Made by a program: the position numbers and the translations under genes. This document shows, piece by piece, positions 42,067-53,430 of a stretch of DNA of 64,000 bases. How positions within the stretch are numbered: position 1 is the first letter of the stretch; every line of letters starts with the position of its first letter. A model generated the notes under the pieces. It saw nothing but the letters and a program-made list of their open reading frames with translations, had not been told where the DNA came from and did no database searches. The stretch is taken from NCBI RefSeq assembly GCF_964204865.1, contig NC_135254.1, positions 18,915,001 to 18,979,000 of the forward strand. The letters run 5' to 3'. Source of the DNA: Styela clava (lineage: Eukaryota; Chordata; Ascidiacea; Stolidobranchia; Styelidae).

Positions 42067-42245
42067 TTACATTTAAACCCATACATTTGCACCCGTATAT
42101 CCGCGGGTTCAATCTATATGCGGGTGCTCAAATCCACGGATTAGGGTTAGTATGGGTTCAAATATCCTTAAAAACAATTTCCATAGGCGCAATAGTATGT
42201 AGGTGCAATTGTCGTGGGTTCAAATGTACGTGGGTTCAAATGTAA
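42067..42245. mobile_element. Short terminal-inverted-repeat element, ~179 bp
   Basis: The left end TTACATTTAAACCCATACAT then TTGCACCC pairs with the right end, whose reverse complement is TTACATTTGAACCCACGTAC, ATTTGAACCC. The motif GGGTTCAAAT recurs inside. Flanks are GTGACC and TGGAAC with no convincing target duplication, so the superfamily is undetermined. Confidence 0.65.
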
Positions 42246-43580
42246 TGGAACCGATTTTTCGTTAAATCTGTAATCGGCACTGTTGAATAAATCGAGATCA
42301 CGCAATAAAGTCTGGATATGTATCGAACTGGTTCAAATTTGCGAATAATCCAGACGAAAATTGATACAAACCAATTGAACATACTAAAATTTCGATTGGT
42401 ACCGGTATGTTACCATTTACAAACATTTTTGAGCATTTTACGGATATGGGTATATGTTGTGTGATTACAAATAACAATGTCTTGAAATGTGGAATAAATT
42501 AGGGATTTTATTTATACAACGTACTTAATCTCTCAGGGAGATACCTTAGTGAATCGATCACCTCTCCCATACACTTTCTTTACATGCTGCATGTGAGAAA
42601 TCACATACAATGATCAGAGCTACCACACAGACAAGTATGTCAGCTATAAAGCAGTAAACTCCAACCACATACTGTTAACATGTTTTTTGACGCTGGCGTG
42701 TGTGATTGATATGGTTTTCAATTAATTTTTCAGATTCTAGCTATTGTTGTGTATGTGGTATTTCGCAGCGCCATATTTACCATATCTGTCGAAATTTCTG
42801 AAATTTTTATTTTAACACCTTACACACGCGAGACACGGATGATTAAACAAGGTCCCACCCACCAACAGGCGAGTATTGTCTCGCGAGTTTGTCGACATAT
42901 CGGCGATGAATAATACAGAAGGATATCTAGCTCAGGTCTCGCAAAATATGTTTTATGGCCTGTCGGCAAGAGCCATTCATTGATCAGCGTATTATGAGTA
43001 TTCAGAGTCTTCGCTCAGTCCTTTTAGTTCACACATTGTAACCAAATCTGTGTGGATTCGCGCATTCTTTGAAAATAGGTTGTAGCGTGCTATGTAGCCT
43101 GGGGGGTGTTGAATATCGCGCAACCACTGGCTCGCACGTCGAGCAATGAATTATATTCATACGTGTGTTTGCAAAGAGAAGTAGCAGTAAAGTGTCAATA
43201 AACAAACTAATAATAGCGACCTAGTGAGTTTGTAGATATCTAGGTACTTCGGTTACTTACAGCTAGATTTCTAGTATAGAATTCAGTTTATGTTTTTTCA
43301 TATGTTATACAAGGTAGTACATTATTAAGATTCAGAAATAGTGTGATTATTATAAGTCGGTATTGGATCGATTTTTGTTGCACATATGAAGACTGAGCTC
43401 TTAAACTACTTGGGCAATTGATTTGGAAATTTCTGTGATCAATTTTGTATTGTAAAATATAGGTATTCACCTGGTTGCTTGATCCAGCATTTTCCTTGGA
43501 GTTCATTTTTTACTCACAATCGTTAGCCTCTCAGGGATTTGGAATTAGCGTCAATTCTGTTTTGTCAAATCGTTAATTTT
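42246..43580. other. Non-coding spacer
   Basis: I see no gene or repeat in this stretch beyond ordinary AT-rich sequence. Confidence 0.45.
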
Positions 43581-43592
43581 GACCAACAAAGT

Positions 43593-43784
43593 CTACACGT
43601 TCGTTGCCGTGGCCAACACTTCACCAGCCAATTTATTACCAGCTGTTACCAATACCGCTTTACCTTCGTCGATATAATCCTTTGCGCTCGAATGCACAAT
43701 TGATTCACACACAGGTCGGCTCGGCTTAGTCACTTTGATTCGAGTCAAGTCTAGCGCACGAACGATCATATTGTCCTTATGCAA
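43593..43784 (-). CDS. Possible short coding segment, unrecognised
   Basis: A 63-codon minus-strand frame shows more balanced codon use than its AT-rich surroundings, for example ACAGCTGGTAATAAATTGGC and GACGAAGGTAAAGCGG. It encodes VRALDLTRIKVTKPSRPVCE and ends in KLAGEVLATATNV before a stop. I do not recognise the family. It could be an isolated exon, a decayed pseudogene piece or chance. No splice partner was found. Confidence 0.22.
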   Translation of the reverse strand: MHKDNMIVRALDLTRIKVTKPSRPVCESIVHSSAKDYIDEGKAVLVTAGNKLAGEVLATATNV

Positions 43785-44780
43785 TATATATTACAATATG
43801 GGTTGCCAAGACATCATAAATACTATTATGTGGAATTGTTCAGAGTCATAATTCGAAAGCAGAAAGATGATGACAGAATTGCTGCAAGTTAACGCTTGAG
43901 TACATAGCTGTATATAAATTTATCGTCGGTGAGAGAATCGTCGGTGACTGTTAGTTGCCGGCGCGCATACCAAGCTGTTTGCAGTGTCTTCCTGAGTGTT
44001 GCTACGGAAATGGAGAGTATCATGTCAAGTGATTGAACACAATATAGCCTGCTACATGGACTGACAACATTAAATATTGCCGAATATTTTCTTTTTTAAT
44101 TTTCTTTTCGCACACTAAAAGGCGAATGTTTGTAACGTTTCATCTGTCTAAATCAATTCGGACTTTCAACTATGGCGAAGAAAATATCTGTACAAAATCA
44201 TATCTGGTTAAGTGTGCAGCTCGCTCTTGCCAACTTATATATAATATACCTACCTTTGCGAATGGATGAAATATTTTCTTGTAAAACGACACCTCCTTAG
44301 TTACACTAAGGTGCAAAGGTCATATTGTAAATTGCTCATCTGGGGAAGTCTGAGGTTAGTTAGAAGAAACGTTGCAAAGTGAAATTTAGAAATTGGTACC
44401 GTATCCGGTCAGTACATGCATACGTATCCAATATTACTAAGGTAGGAATAATGGACTGTAGTTAGGTGCACATTGCTATGATCAATCCTTTGGTTTCGTT
44501 ACACTGTTTACTTATAATGTTCTATGTATCGGAAATAGTTATCGTTATTGATTAACTTGAATAATATGGCTTGTAATATTACACATGTATATATGTCCAA
44601 GTTGTTGTTACAATTAAGCGACTGTTATTCACACGAGTTATCGGCATACTCAGCTTTGCTAATCGCTATGGTTCTTTTTCAACTACTATTCGTATCGCTT
44701 GTTGTCATGTGAACCTAGGTAGAAAGGCGTAGCCTGAGTTATATTTTTAATATAAATACTTGCATGTTTTTATTTCAATT
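43785..44780. other. Upstream region of the 44.8 kb gene
   Basis: No coding exon is seen. It probably includes promoter DNA for the gene starting at 44808. CGTCGGTGAGAGAATCGTCG at 43925 contains a short direct repeat. Confidence 0.4.
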
Positions 44781-44807
44781 CGGATACAGATCTAGAAAAT
44801 TCTAGTC

Positions 44808-47593
44808 ATGAGGAATAAATTTCCAGAAAAATTATTTTCATCAAGTATTCAATGCGCTACAAAAAGAATTTTTGATTGTCTTATAGACATTGAAGAGGAA
44901 GTATCTATGCAACAAATCGTGAGAGATTTTATTGTCAACGCTTGTTTGCCTAGAAGTCTGCTTCTTAGAGTCGTACGACTGCTTCTGATATACCTAGATA
45001 GAGGGTATAACGTATTTCCAATCAACGGAAGCAAGGGAGAGGTCGAAGAATCCGCGAGAACTAAAAGTCGCGTTACAAACGGAGATGTAAACAATTTAGG
45101 CCGAAGACAACGGTCTGTGAAGATTATCAAAGCGCTGATTCATTGTATTTTATCCAGTTGGGGAGATAAACAATTATTGCCCCAATATTTTTTTCAAGAT
45201 GACGGCGTTTCGAGTAGAACATTATCCTTACGGGGTCGACAAACAGTACTTGTGCATATAGTAGAATCATTTGTTTGCTGGTCGGATATTATGGGATCTG
45301 GTGAATTACAAAGTGACGTGTGTGCTAATAGCGAAAAATGGCCTTGTCCTCCAAAAACCCTCAACTTACGTTCCGAACATGGTAATTGGAGTGGAACGAG
45401 AACAGCCTTGGCTGCAATAAGCTCTATTATTAAATCTGAAACAACAAATAGTAGAATTTTTGAACCCAATCAAAGATGCTTCAAATGCAAGAGAAATACG
45501 ACTAACACAACATATAAAAAGACACCTCGTGATTCTAAACGACCAGTTATTAATATGGATATTGTATTGATGGGCTCCATTCAAGACTGGGTAGTAGATG
45601 TTCTACTATTCGTTCTTCGGAATTCGTCGTCAAAAGGATTTGACATTGAAATTTCATCAATACGGTAATTCTATATTACTTCATAGTAATAAAGTAGCAG
45701 AGTAGCAGTTATCACTAATTTAATAATTTTTTCGCATATTTTAACAAACCCACCTGCCTAACTCTTTAATTACAATCAGCGACAGATGGTACATGATTAT
45801 TGTGAAATTTTCATAACTACTTACTCCTTTACGAAATGCCTACTCATTCTGATACACTTGTGCATTACACTCATGTCTGGTGGATCTTCTTAGGCTCGGG
45901 CGTATATTAAAATAACCGTGTTTGAGCTACCGGAGCTAATGTATCAGGCTATTTTATTGATAATTGGTAAACATCGAGCCATTGTTTTCTGTACAACAAA
46001 AAAATTATTCAGTTCTATATTATATCAAACAAATTGCAAACTGTCAGTTAGTAACGAATTTGAACGCAGGTTCCTCTTTTATGCACGAACACAAGACTAA
46101 ATACTTGAGCTGAGATTATTTTATATGTAACTCTGAATTCTGATATAAAGCTCAAATTCTAAAATAGTCCGGTTAGATTTAAAATCTCTTATTCATGTTA
46201 AAATAGACCTGAACCTTACAAAAACAAACCTAAAAAGAATTGCAAGTTTTAGTCAATCTGACATCTGAATTATCAATTTTTTCAAATTCCTAAGTTGACA
46301 TCACTCATCTAATGTCATTTTGCTTCCAGATCTGAAGATGTAGATTTGTATAAATTGTGCGAAATCATTCGAAGTTTGAGGATGCCCCACAAAGTACAAT
46401 CTTTGGAATTACGAATGAAAGATCCCAGATCCATCTTTACTGCATCGCACGTTTTTCGAACTTTAACTGGTCTGCAGTCCTTTAAATTTGCGCATCTCTG
46501 GCGACGAGCGACGCAAAGGACCGAACTTACAACACAAGAGGTATTTTAATATCGAAAGTAAAACTCCATAATGTTGGAAACTTTTGTCAAATTTTTTGTT
46601 TTAAATTGGGATACAAATCAATTAACATGATTTGAATGTAAAATGGCTGTTACGTTCCTGAATTTCATTAAGTTTATCGTAACATTTTCCGTGATATTTA
46701 TTTTATATCTCTATCCAAGCTACACAGGCCGCAATAACTCATTTTTTAGTACTCCGATGTTTTGTTGAATATCTCAACAATTCTTTCAATTATATTTTCA
46801 GTGTATTCGACTAAGGGATGACATTTTGCAGCATTGGAAAGACCTGAGCAAAATGAGATTGGAGGGAATAGTTTTGTTCTCCGATTTTACGAGTACCAAT
46901 CAAGCCTTAACTGCATTCCTCAATCCAAACATGCAGTATCTCGAATTTTCCTATGATAGCTTATCAGAACAAACCTTAGATTGGATCCTCCATTGGAATA
47001 AGAATTCGATAAGAAACAAAGATGGATGCCATCTCGAACAACAACAGAACTATCCTCGCATGGTTTGCAACAATATCCATACTATGAGATTTGACAACGA
47101 AGCCCTGCTTAGCGCAAACGCAAATTCCTTCTCTAAATTCTTAGCCTTGTTGAAAAATTCTTGCCAATTCTTGAAAACATTGGAAATCAATCAATGTGGC
47201 TTTACCGAAAGCCAGGCAAAACAAACCCTATCTCAATTTCTGGATTTCGACAACAAGCAAACAGATTTATTCGAACCAAGCGACGCATATACGTTTAATT
47301 TGCCATTAGAGCACTTCACTTTCCGCGAAAGGAGATTAAGTGCGAAAGTTATATTAGACATGTTTACTTCACTTTGCGCGGCTAAAAGAAACCATCTTTC
47401 CAGTTTTGCGTATTTTGGTGTTTTAAGCCCCAAAAGAAGCGACGTGTTCTGGCAAGGCCAATCCCCCACAAAAAGCTTAGAGAGCTGGGTATGTCCATTT
47501 GAACTTTCTATGAATAAAATATCAAAACAACATCATTGTTCCCATGTATATTGCGACGTGTTTTGGGAGCCATGCGAAGACGACACACTCTAG
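44808..47593 (+). CDS. Leucine-rich-repeat-like protein, three exons, 619 aa
   Basis: Exons 44808-45664, 46330-46540 and 46802-47593 join with GT-AG sites and consistent phases (2, then 0). An acceptor (GGATACAG) ends at 44789, 18 bases before the ATG, so a 5' UTR intron or a spliced leader is likely. I cannot assign a family with certainty. Residues 49-67 (LPRSLLLRVVRLLLIYLDR) resemble the elongin-BC-binding LPxxLLxxLLxLL helix at the start of LRRC41/PRAME-type proteins. A Cys pair CFKCKRN sits near 223-229. Leucine-rich-like segments include VQSLELRMKDPRSIFTASHV (308-327), LTGLQSFKFAHL, MQYLEFSYDSLSEQTLDWIL and LKTLEINQCGFTES. The C-terminus is His/Cys-rich. A substrate receptor of a cullin-elongin ligase is a reasonable guess, not a finding. 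AATAAA at 47949 probably ends the transcript. Confidence 0.82.
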
Positions 47594-47948
47594 GCAAGTT
47601 CTCACAATTTAAACTTCAATGATTATATCTATTTCCATGATTCTGTTTAATGTTTCTAATGCTGTACATAGCTTACAACTAAAAAGAAAATATTTCATTG
47701 AATTGTGCTCATTTTCCATATGTATTTATTCTAATTAGCGCCGATTAAATTTCATGTATTTTGCACTTATTATTACAATTGTACGTTATATTAAACCATA
47801 CCCTATTTATCCAATTATTTATATGAATGTTGTAACTTTAATTTTTGTCCTGAGTATATATTTATAGTACAGATATTATATGTTTTGTTGAATTGTTGCC
47901 ATTTACAATAATTGTTATAAAGTAATGTTATAATGATGTCATACAACT

Positions 47949-47954
47949 AATAAA
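47949..47954 (+). terminator. Polyadenylation signal after the 44.8 kb gene
   Basis: AATAAA followed by ATTGTTTATTC lies 355 bases after the stop at 47593 and before the next candidate gene. Confidence 0.55.
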
Positions 47955-48370
47955 ATTGTTTATTCATTAATTTTTGGGCCTTGGTTTGAGATATGTCGCG
48001 TTGTGTATATGATTGCTAAGTGGATTAGATAGTGTGTCTTAATGTCGAGGTCGCCTAACTATCCTGGCTTGGTATCCTAAAAATATTACTTCGTGGAACG
48101 TCGTATTGAAATTTTATGTTCGTACGTTTTGACATTTATGTTCAAGTTTGATGGTAAGTTTTCGAGGGAAAACAATCACACTCGCTTAGAGGCAGCGCAT
48201 AAAAGTGAGAGAAAAGCACTGGCATCTGTGGACTTAGATTAGAGCAGTTGCCTGGTTAGAACAAATTAACCTTCCTTCACATCCACTAACGTGCTAATCT
48301 TTTTACTCCACCCACGCTGAACTTTTTATTCTCTCTAAACAGAGGTTTTTATTGCACAGATTATGCTAAA

Positions 48371-49287
48371 ATGAATGGAAGCGAAATGCCAGAGAAAACG
48401 TTTCCTCTCGGTTATTCTTTCCATTGTTGCCATATTTCGATAACTGAGGAAAACTGTACCGTGGACAACGTAAAATTGTTTCGTGGGGCGAACGGGTCAA
48501 CGAAACGAATATTCAGAAGATTCCTCTTGAAGAAGCCAGTAATTTCCCAAGATTCATCAAAGGATTCCCATTCATCAATTGATTCTCGATACTAAATTCT
48601 TTTTCTAATTCTGAATTTTTGAGACATTCCCATAAAACTGCTAAAAATTTATACAAACGGTGGCGTATCTATGGTGTGGCAGCCGTGGTTCGAGCCATAG
48701 GCGCCGTTTGGAAAGCAGCGCAAGGAAGGGTGAAAAGTTTATATATATCGTAAAATGTTGCAATATAATAATATCAATTCGGAAACAACTGAAACTCGTA
48801 TTTTTACGTAATTAATAATAATATATATACAGGTATCGCAATTCAACAACAGTCGATAATAATCGCCAGCCAGTCAAGGGGGCCCATTTCAAAACTTCAC
48901 CATGGGTGCCATTTTACACAAATACGCTACTTCATAAATCTCACTTGCTACTTATTCGTAACTCTGTATCGCCCAATTAAGTAGGTGTCTTCTGGCGATT
49001 TCGTCCATCTTCAAATACTGAAAATTTGAAATCGACTGGTCCATTAATTGCAGAGGGAGACGATCACAACAAAATGGTCGCCCGTTGACAAGGCTAACGG
49101 ACAAGATTTTCAAACGATCCATATAGACACTTCGTGTCGGTGTATATCGTGCATGTTTAACGTATACATCAATTGGATGATCTACTACCAGGGAATCGAA
49201 GTTTCATTGAATCATATAAAACATATTTGGCCACGTGGGGGCGCTGCCGTATCACGTAAACAGCGCTGCGGAGAACAAGTAAAATAA
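48371..49287 (+). CDS. Possible small two-exon gene, 110 aa, unrecognised
   Basis: Exon one (48371-48469) starts 11 bases after an acceptor (TTTTTATTGCACAG, ending 48359) and stops at GTGGACAAC|GTAAAA. Exon two (49054-49287) follows TTAATTGCAG. Both junctions are phase 0. The joined protein begins MNGSEMPEKTFPLGYSFHCC and ends SRKQRCGEQVK. It contains CRCISC and a hydrophobic, aromatic stretch FNVYINWMIYYQGIEV. Codon use looks coding, with many non-AT-rich third positions. If the intron is kept, exon one reads on to a stop at 48595 (74 aa, Ser-rich). It could also be a 3' alternative exon set of the preceding gene, but I found no donor of the right phase there. The function is unknown. Confidence 0.42.
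48661..48929. mobile_element. Terminal-inverted-repeat element, ~269 bp
   Basis: The left end TGGCGTATCTATGGTGTGGC then AGCCGTGG pairs with the reverse complement of the right end, TAGCGTATTTGTGTAAAATG, GCACCCATGG. The TGGCGTATCTATGG terminus resembles hAT MITE ends (usually preceded by CAG). I could not establish a target duplication. It lies in the intron of the possible small gene. Confidence 0.6.
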
Positions 49288-49288
49288 A

Positions 49289-50085
49289 GTATTTTATTTT
49301 ATTTTTTATGATTAGTGATTAATAATGTTGTAGTCTTTGTAGATGTACCTATCAACTGTGTTTTATATATTAAATAAATATATATAAAAAAAAAGTAAAG
49401 GACAATTAAAATTTTTTATTGTTGCCCAGAGCTCAACTTCATATGTTGTAAATTATTTCCTTCAACATCCATACAAAAAAGGTGTAATAGTACTAAACAA
49501 TAGATTGTATAAATTCAAACTTGTTTCATGAGAGTTATGTGATTTCTGTAAATCTAATGTTGAAAGTACGAGCCTTTTTTTTACCATTGTATAATTGTAT
49601 AATAGTCACGTGAGCGACAAGCATCACTTCGGGCGCTTTTCGGTTTCCGTTACAATTAAAAAGTATTAGGGGGCACAAAATACAAAAGTAGAATATATCA
49701 ACATTTCTATACTTTGCTGCCTTCATCTATTCACCTTTCAGTACTTTTTTCTCATGTTAGGGATTCAAATAGCGGAGGTCAGATGATAACGTTTATACAT
49801 AGTGAAGTAAATGAGTTCACATATATAGGCGATGAACATCGTTTTTGGCAGTGACTTTGTGACCCGCGTAGCGTTCAATTTTCACAACCTTGTTTCCGAT
49901 CATTCAGGCTCACAAAGATTCCTCATTTTTGATGATGCAGGAATTTTCTAAATTTTTGGTCGGGAGATTCTATTTACATTTACTCAAAGTATAAAGTTTT
50001 GTTGAACTATATTTCTAATTAATTCTAGACTGCAAATAAATTTGAAAATATATTTGTGAATTTATAAAATTTCTACGATGTTCTC
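49289..50085. other. Non-coding AT-rich spacer
   Basis: I see no gene. Several AATAAA-like strings near 49371-49380 could serve the preceding transcript. Confidence 0.45.
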
Positions 50086-50093
50086 ATCTATAG

Positions 50094-50399
50094 CTGACGT
50101 GGGCAAACTACGACCCGCGGGTCAAATCCGGTCCGTTGGTTAACTCACTCTGGCACACCTCATGCAGTCACAACCAAACTGAAATCAAATTTTGAGGCTT
50201 CAGCTAAAAATATATCAAGGAATTTGTGGCGATTGCGGTTGAATTTAGTTTTGGCATGAGGCTTAGTGTTTTCTACTTTTGCTTTTGTAACACTGGAAAT
50301 ATTGTTCATAAAATGTGCTTTTTACGTCGCAATTACATGGTCCGCCAGTCTAGGTGGGCAAATGTTTGGCCCCTGGTCCAAACACCTTGCCCATCCCTG
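50094..50399. mobile_element. hAT-type MITE, 306 bp
   Basis: The left terminus is CTGACGTGGGCAAACT and the reverse complement of the right terminus is CAGGGATGGGCAAGGTGTTT. Exact 8 bp duplications ATCTATAG lie at 50086-50093 and 50400-50407. Internal CGACCCGCGGGTCAAATCCG is the GC-rich sub-terminal block seen in related MITEs. No transposase is present, and open frames across 50226-50589 are incidental. Confidence 0.9.
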
Positions 50400-50407
50400 A
50401 TCTATAG

Positions 50408-52482
50408 CAACACAATTGACTATTCTGAGCTTTATGGGTAAGTGTATTGAATTCAAAATATATTTTGATTCGAGTTTTTGTGTGTTTAAAAACCATGAAC
50501 ATATAGACTTGAGTCTCTTCTCCCAATTCTTCAAATTTGCAAAATAGTCCGCTCAACAGCATCACTTCCAGTAAGATACATTCTAACAAAATACCCCAGT
50601 GTGTTACAATCAGACAATATATTATTCTGCTAGGACGCTAGTTGAGAGCAATTTATCAACTGAGATACCACTGACTAACACATCTGCTCTTTGAAGTGAT
50701 AATTTGAAAAAATATATTAAATTGCAATCGATGTCACAACTCATTATATTGCTTTCTACATTTACAAAGGTTTCGTTACGGCTTATTTTTTTTATAATTT
50801 GCTTTGCCCTGTTGCTGCCTGGTAAGGTGGGCTACTGCATCAAAATCAAATATCAGCAGCCCGGCAAAATGATTCGTTTTCGCTTGTAACATAAATTGCC
50901 GCTGACTAATGAAAATGTTGAGGCGTCTTTCTATTAGATTTAAATATTTCTTTTTTCCGATATGTACTAAATTGTCTCTGAATATTAGCATACAAATCCC
51001 AGTACGTTTTAAAAATGAATCATGCTGCATTTTACCCACTCTGGTGCATCGAATGACCTCGGCACTGCGCAGTTGTTTCGGAGTCTGAGCATTATTTAGA
51101 TGTAGTCGAAAAACCAGGTTCGTCAGGCCGCAGACATCCGAGTTGTTTCGTTAATTTACTTCTAAGAATCTATTTATAGTCTACGCGTAACTAAAACGAA
51201 GATCACACCCGGAACTTCCCTTAACAAAATTCCCCATCTAGTTTAAAATAAAGGTATTTCAAATGAAAATCGTGCCGCAAGTACATGTATTGGCATCGAT
51301 CGTAGAACACTGCGTATCAGTTTAGGCAAAAATGGATAACCGTTAACTACAAGTAACTTACAAGTTTTTAAGTGGCGGAACAATATGTTTACCTGACTTA
51401 TCACTCCTTTTAATAAAATGTTGGTCATTACATTGCTGAAAGTTTATGATAGTTTTATAAACCCACCTATATTAATATTCTATTGTTTAGAATTGTTTCG
51501 ACTGAAATAACTGCTAAGCAAAACGCAAGGGTATTTGAGAAATATACGATATATAAATTTAGTTACATACAAATAAAACTTTTAAAATCAATTTGTGTTT
51601 TGAACCTGTGGCTTGAGTACGACGGAAACATCCATATACAATAATGTACGTTGCCCATCCCATATATATCAATGATTGCATTGCTATATATATGTGTAAT
51701 AACTAATATCGATAAAGTGTATACTATCTTGCAGTGACTATTTTGTGAACAATCAACTGAGTCACAGCATGAAATGGAATCGTGTGATTCTGACAATACT
51801 GCAATTCTGACTTGGAGAGACTTGAGAGGGAATTTAAATATTGCTCCATCCATTTGAAAAATATCCTCAATAGCAAGGGGAGTAAAATAAGAAAGTATCA
51901 CAGCATGAACTGTGAAGTGTGATTAAAAATACAAACACACGCGTGAGTGTGAAATCAAACGTTTGATATAAACTATCGTTCACGCTGGTGCGCTGCTTGG
52001 AATATTTCTGGAAGAGATTGTCGGTAGGTACAATAGGCATAATGTTATCTTCAAATGAAACGCAGTTTTTGCATAAGTTAAGCACACAAGATTATCCACA
52101 TTATCAATGTCAATATACCACACCAAAAGGGTCGTATGTTAAATATGTATTTCAAGTTTACAATACTTTAAAAATATATTATTTTGTGCGCCTCCAAATC
52201 GCGTTTTTATGCGTTTATTCAGCCCTCAAAATATACAGATTCTATAGAGTGTCATCGAATACAGAAAAAGATCGATCATCCCCATTAGTGGATATGTACA
52301 GGAAATGTGTGACACACATTCTTGAGCAAAGTAACAGCTCAAGTTTTTTCTTCTTTTGTGCGGAAATAGACGGCCATTCCCACATGATTCATCCGAGGCA
52401 TACGAAAACAGAATGTAAAATCTATTTGAACTGGTCTTTATAGATTATTCCCGTCAGATTGTATTTTTTTTTTTATATATAG
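50408..52482. other. Non-coding or unrecognised region
   Basis: A 151-codon frame at 51988-52443 and a 112-codon minus frame at 51563-51901 exist, but neither shows a domain, conserved motif or coherent splice context. I do not support them as genes. Confidence 0.4.
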
Positions 52483-52713
52483 ATGAGCGCGTTGGAGCGA
52501 CCAATGAAAAATAATAGCCGCTACACTCCTCCAACTTTTATAACGTTGTTTGTTCGATACATGGTTCGTTTCAAAAAACACAACATAGTGAAGTCATTTA
52601 ACAAATTCAAAATATTGTTGACTGGCACATTTATTGTGTGTTATGTTCTATACAGGAAAGTAGCCAAACAAAGTGGTAGAATCATAAAAGTTCAAATTGG
52701 ACAAGCGAATTGA
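52483..52713 (+). CDS. Possible small membrane protein, 76 aa, unrecognised
   Basis: The ATG lies directly after a long T tract ending ATATATAG, which looks like a splice or trans-splice acceptor. The frame has basic N- and C-terminal parts and one hydrophobic stretch ILLTGTFIVCYVLY that could span a membrane. No family is recognised. The acceptor is the only positive evidence, so this may be chance. Confidence 0.22.
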   Translation: MSALERPMKNNSRYTPPTFITLFVRYMVRFKKHNIVKSFNKFKILLTGTFIVCYVLYRKVAKQSGRIIKVQIGQAN

Positions 52714-52839
52714 AGTATTAATTTGTGAAATTCACTTGGCTGCTGTTTACGCATAACGTGAATACAATGTCATCGGAATCGTAGGAAGTGTTAATACCCG
52801 GGTGCTAACTAGCACATTTGGGAAACGGCAAAACACTTG

Positions 52840-53430
52840 TGCATGAATTCTATCTTTTTATGACGGTATATTTTGTTTAACGACTTGCGCGATCGCATAG
52901 TTGCTGATCTATCTTGCAAGTTGGCAAGGTGTGAAACTACCCTAGGCTGAGCGAAAGATAAATCGTGCAACATAGTGATACGAGTTCGCGATATACTGCA
53001 AAGAAAAAAAGAACAGCTAACCAAAACAAACTGCGAACCTGGCCAGGAAGCAAACGCTGCGTGGCACGATTTCGCACTCTTTTGTTCGTCTGAACGCGCT
53101 CTTGCGAGCTCGATTTTGTACACCAGGGCATATCTCTGGCTCACAGTGCAGAATCCAGGAGTCACATAGCAAACCTCGTTTTAATACTATCCCATGAGAT
53201 TTGTGAATATTTTCTCCGCACCGTCTAGCAATCAGAACCCTCGCTCGAATCAGTTCGTTAGGCATGCGTCGTCTCGAATCCCCAGGCGGAGCGGCCTGTG
53301 CAGCACCTACGAAGAGTATCGACGAATGCCATGTGTTACCGCCGCTTTCATACGTAGTTCGCTCTCAGTCTCATTAAGTATGCAGAGATACTTCTCGGAT
53401 ATTGACAATAGCGACAGCCTTTAGTCGCAG
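52840..53430. promoter_or_regulatory. GC-richer segment, possible promoter or 5' exon
   Basis: Compared with its flanks this stretch is richer in G+C and CpG (for example CGCTCTTGCGAGCTCG and GTCTCGAATCCCCAGGCGG). It is open in several frames on both strands, which reflects composition. The frame at 53194-53424 has a possible donor at AA|GTATGC (53378). It could be a promoter or first exon of the FAM78 gene 5.4 kb downstream, but no join keeps the FAM78 frame. Confidence 0.3.

Noticed and set aside
47488..47493. GTATGT as an internal donor joining the LRR-like gene to the exon at 48360
   Set aside because: It is phase 0, whereas the downstream exon needs one carried base; the join creates an immediate stop.
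47592..47598. AG|GCAAGT after the LRR-like gene as a second GC donor
   Set aside because: The consensus is good, but the TAG stop codon lies just before it, so it cannot extend the protein.
51988..52443. 151-codon frame
   Set aside because: No recognisable domain, low-complexity runs and no acceptor or donor that fits a gene model.
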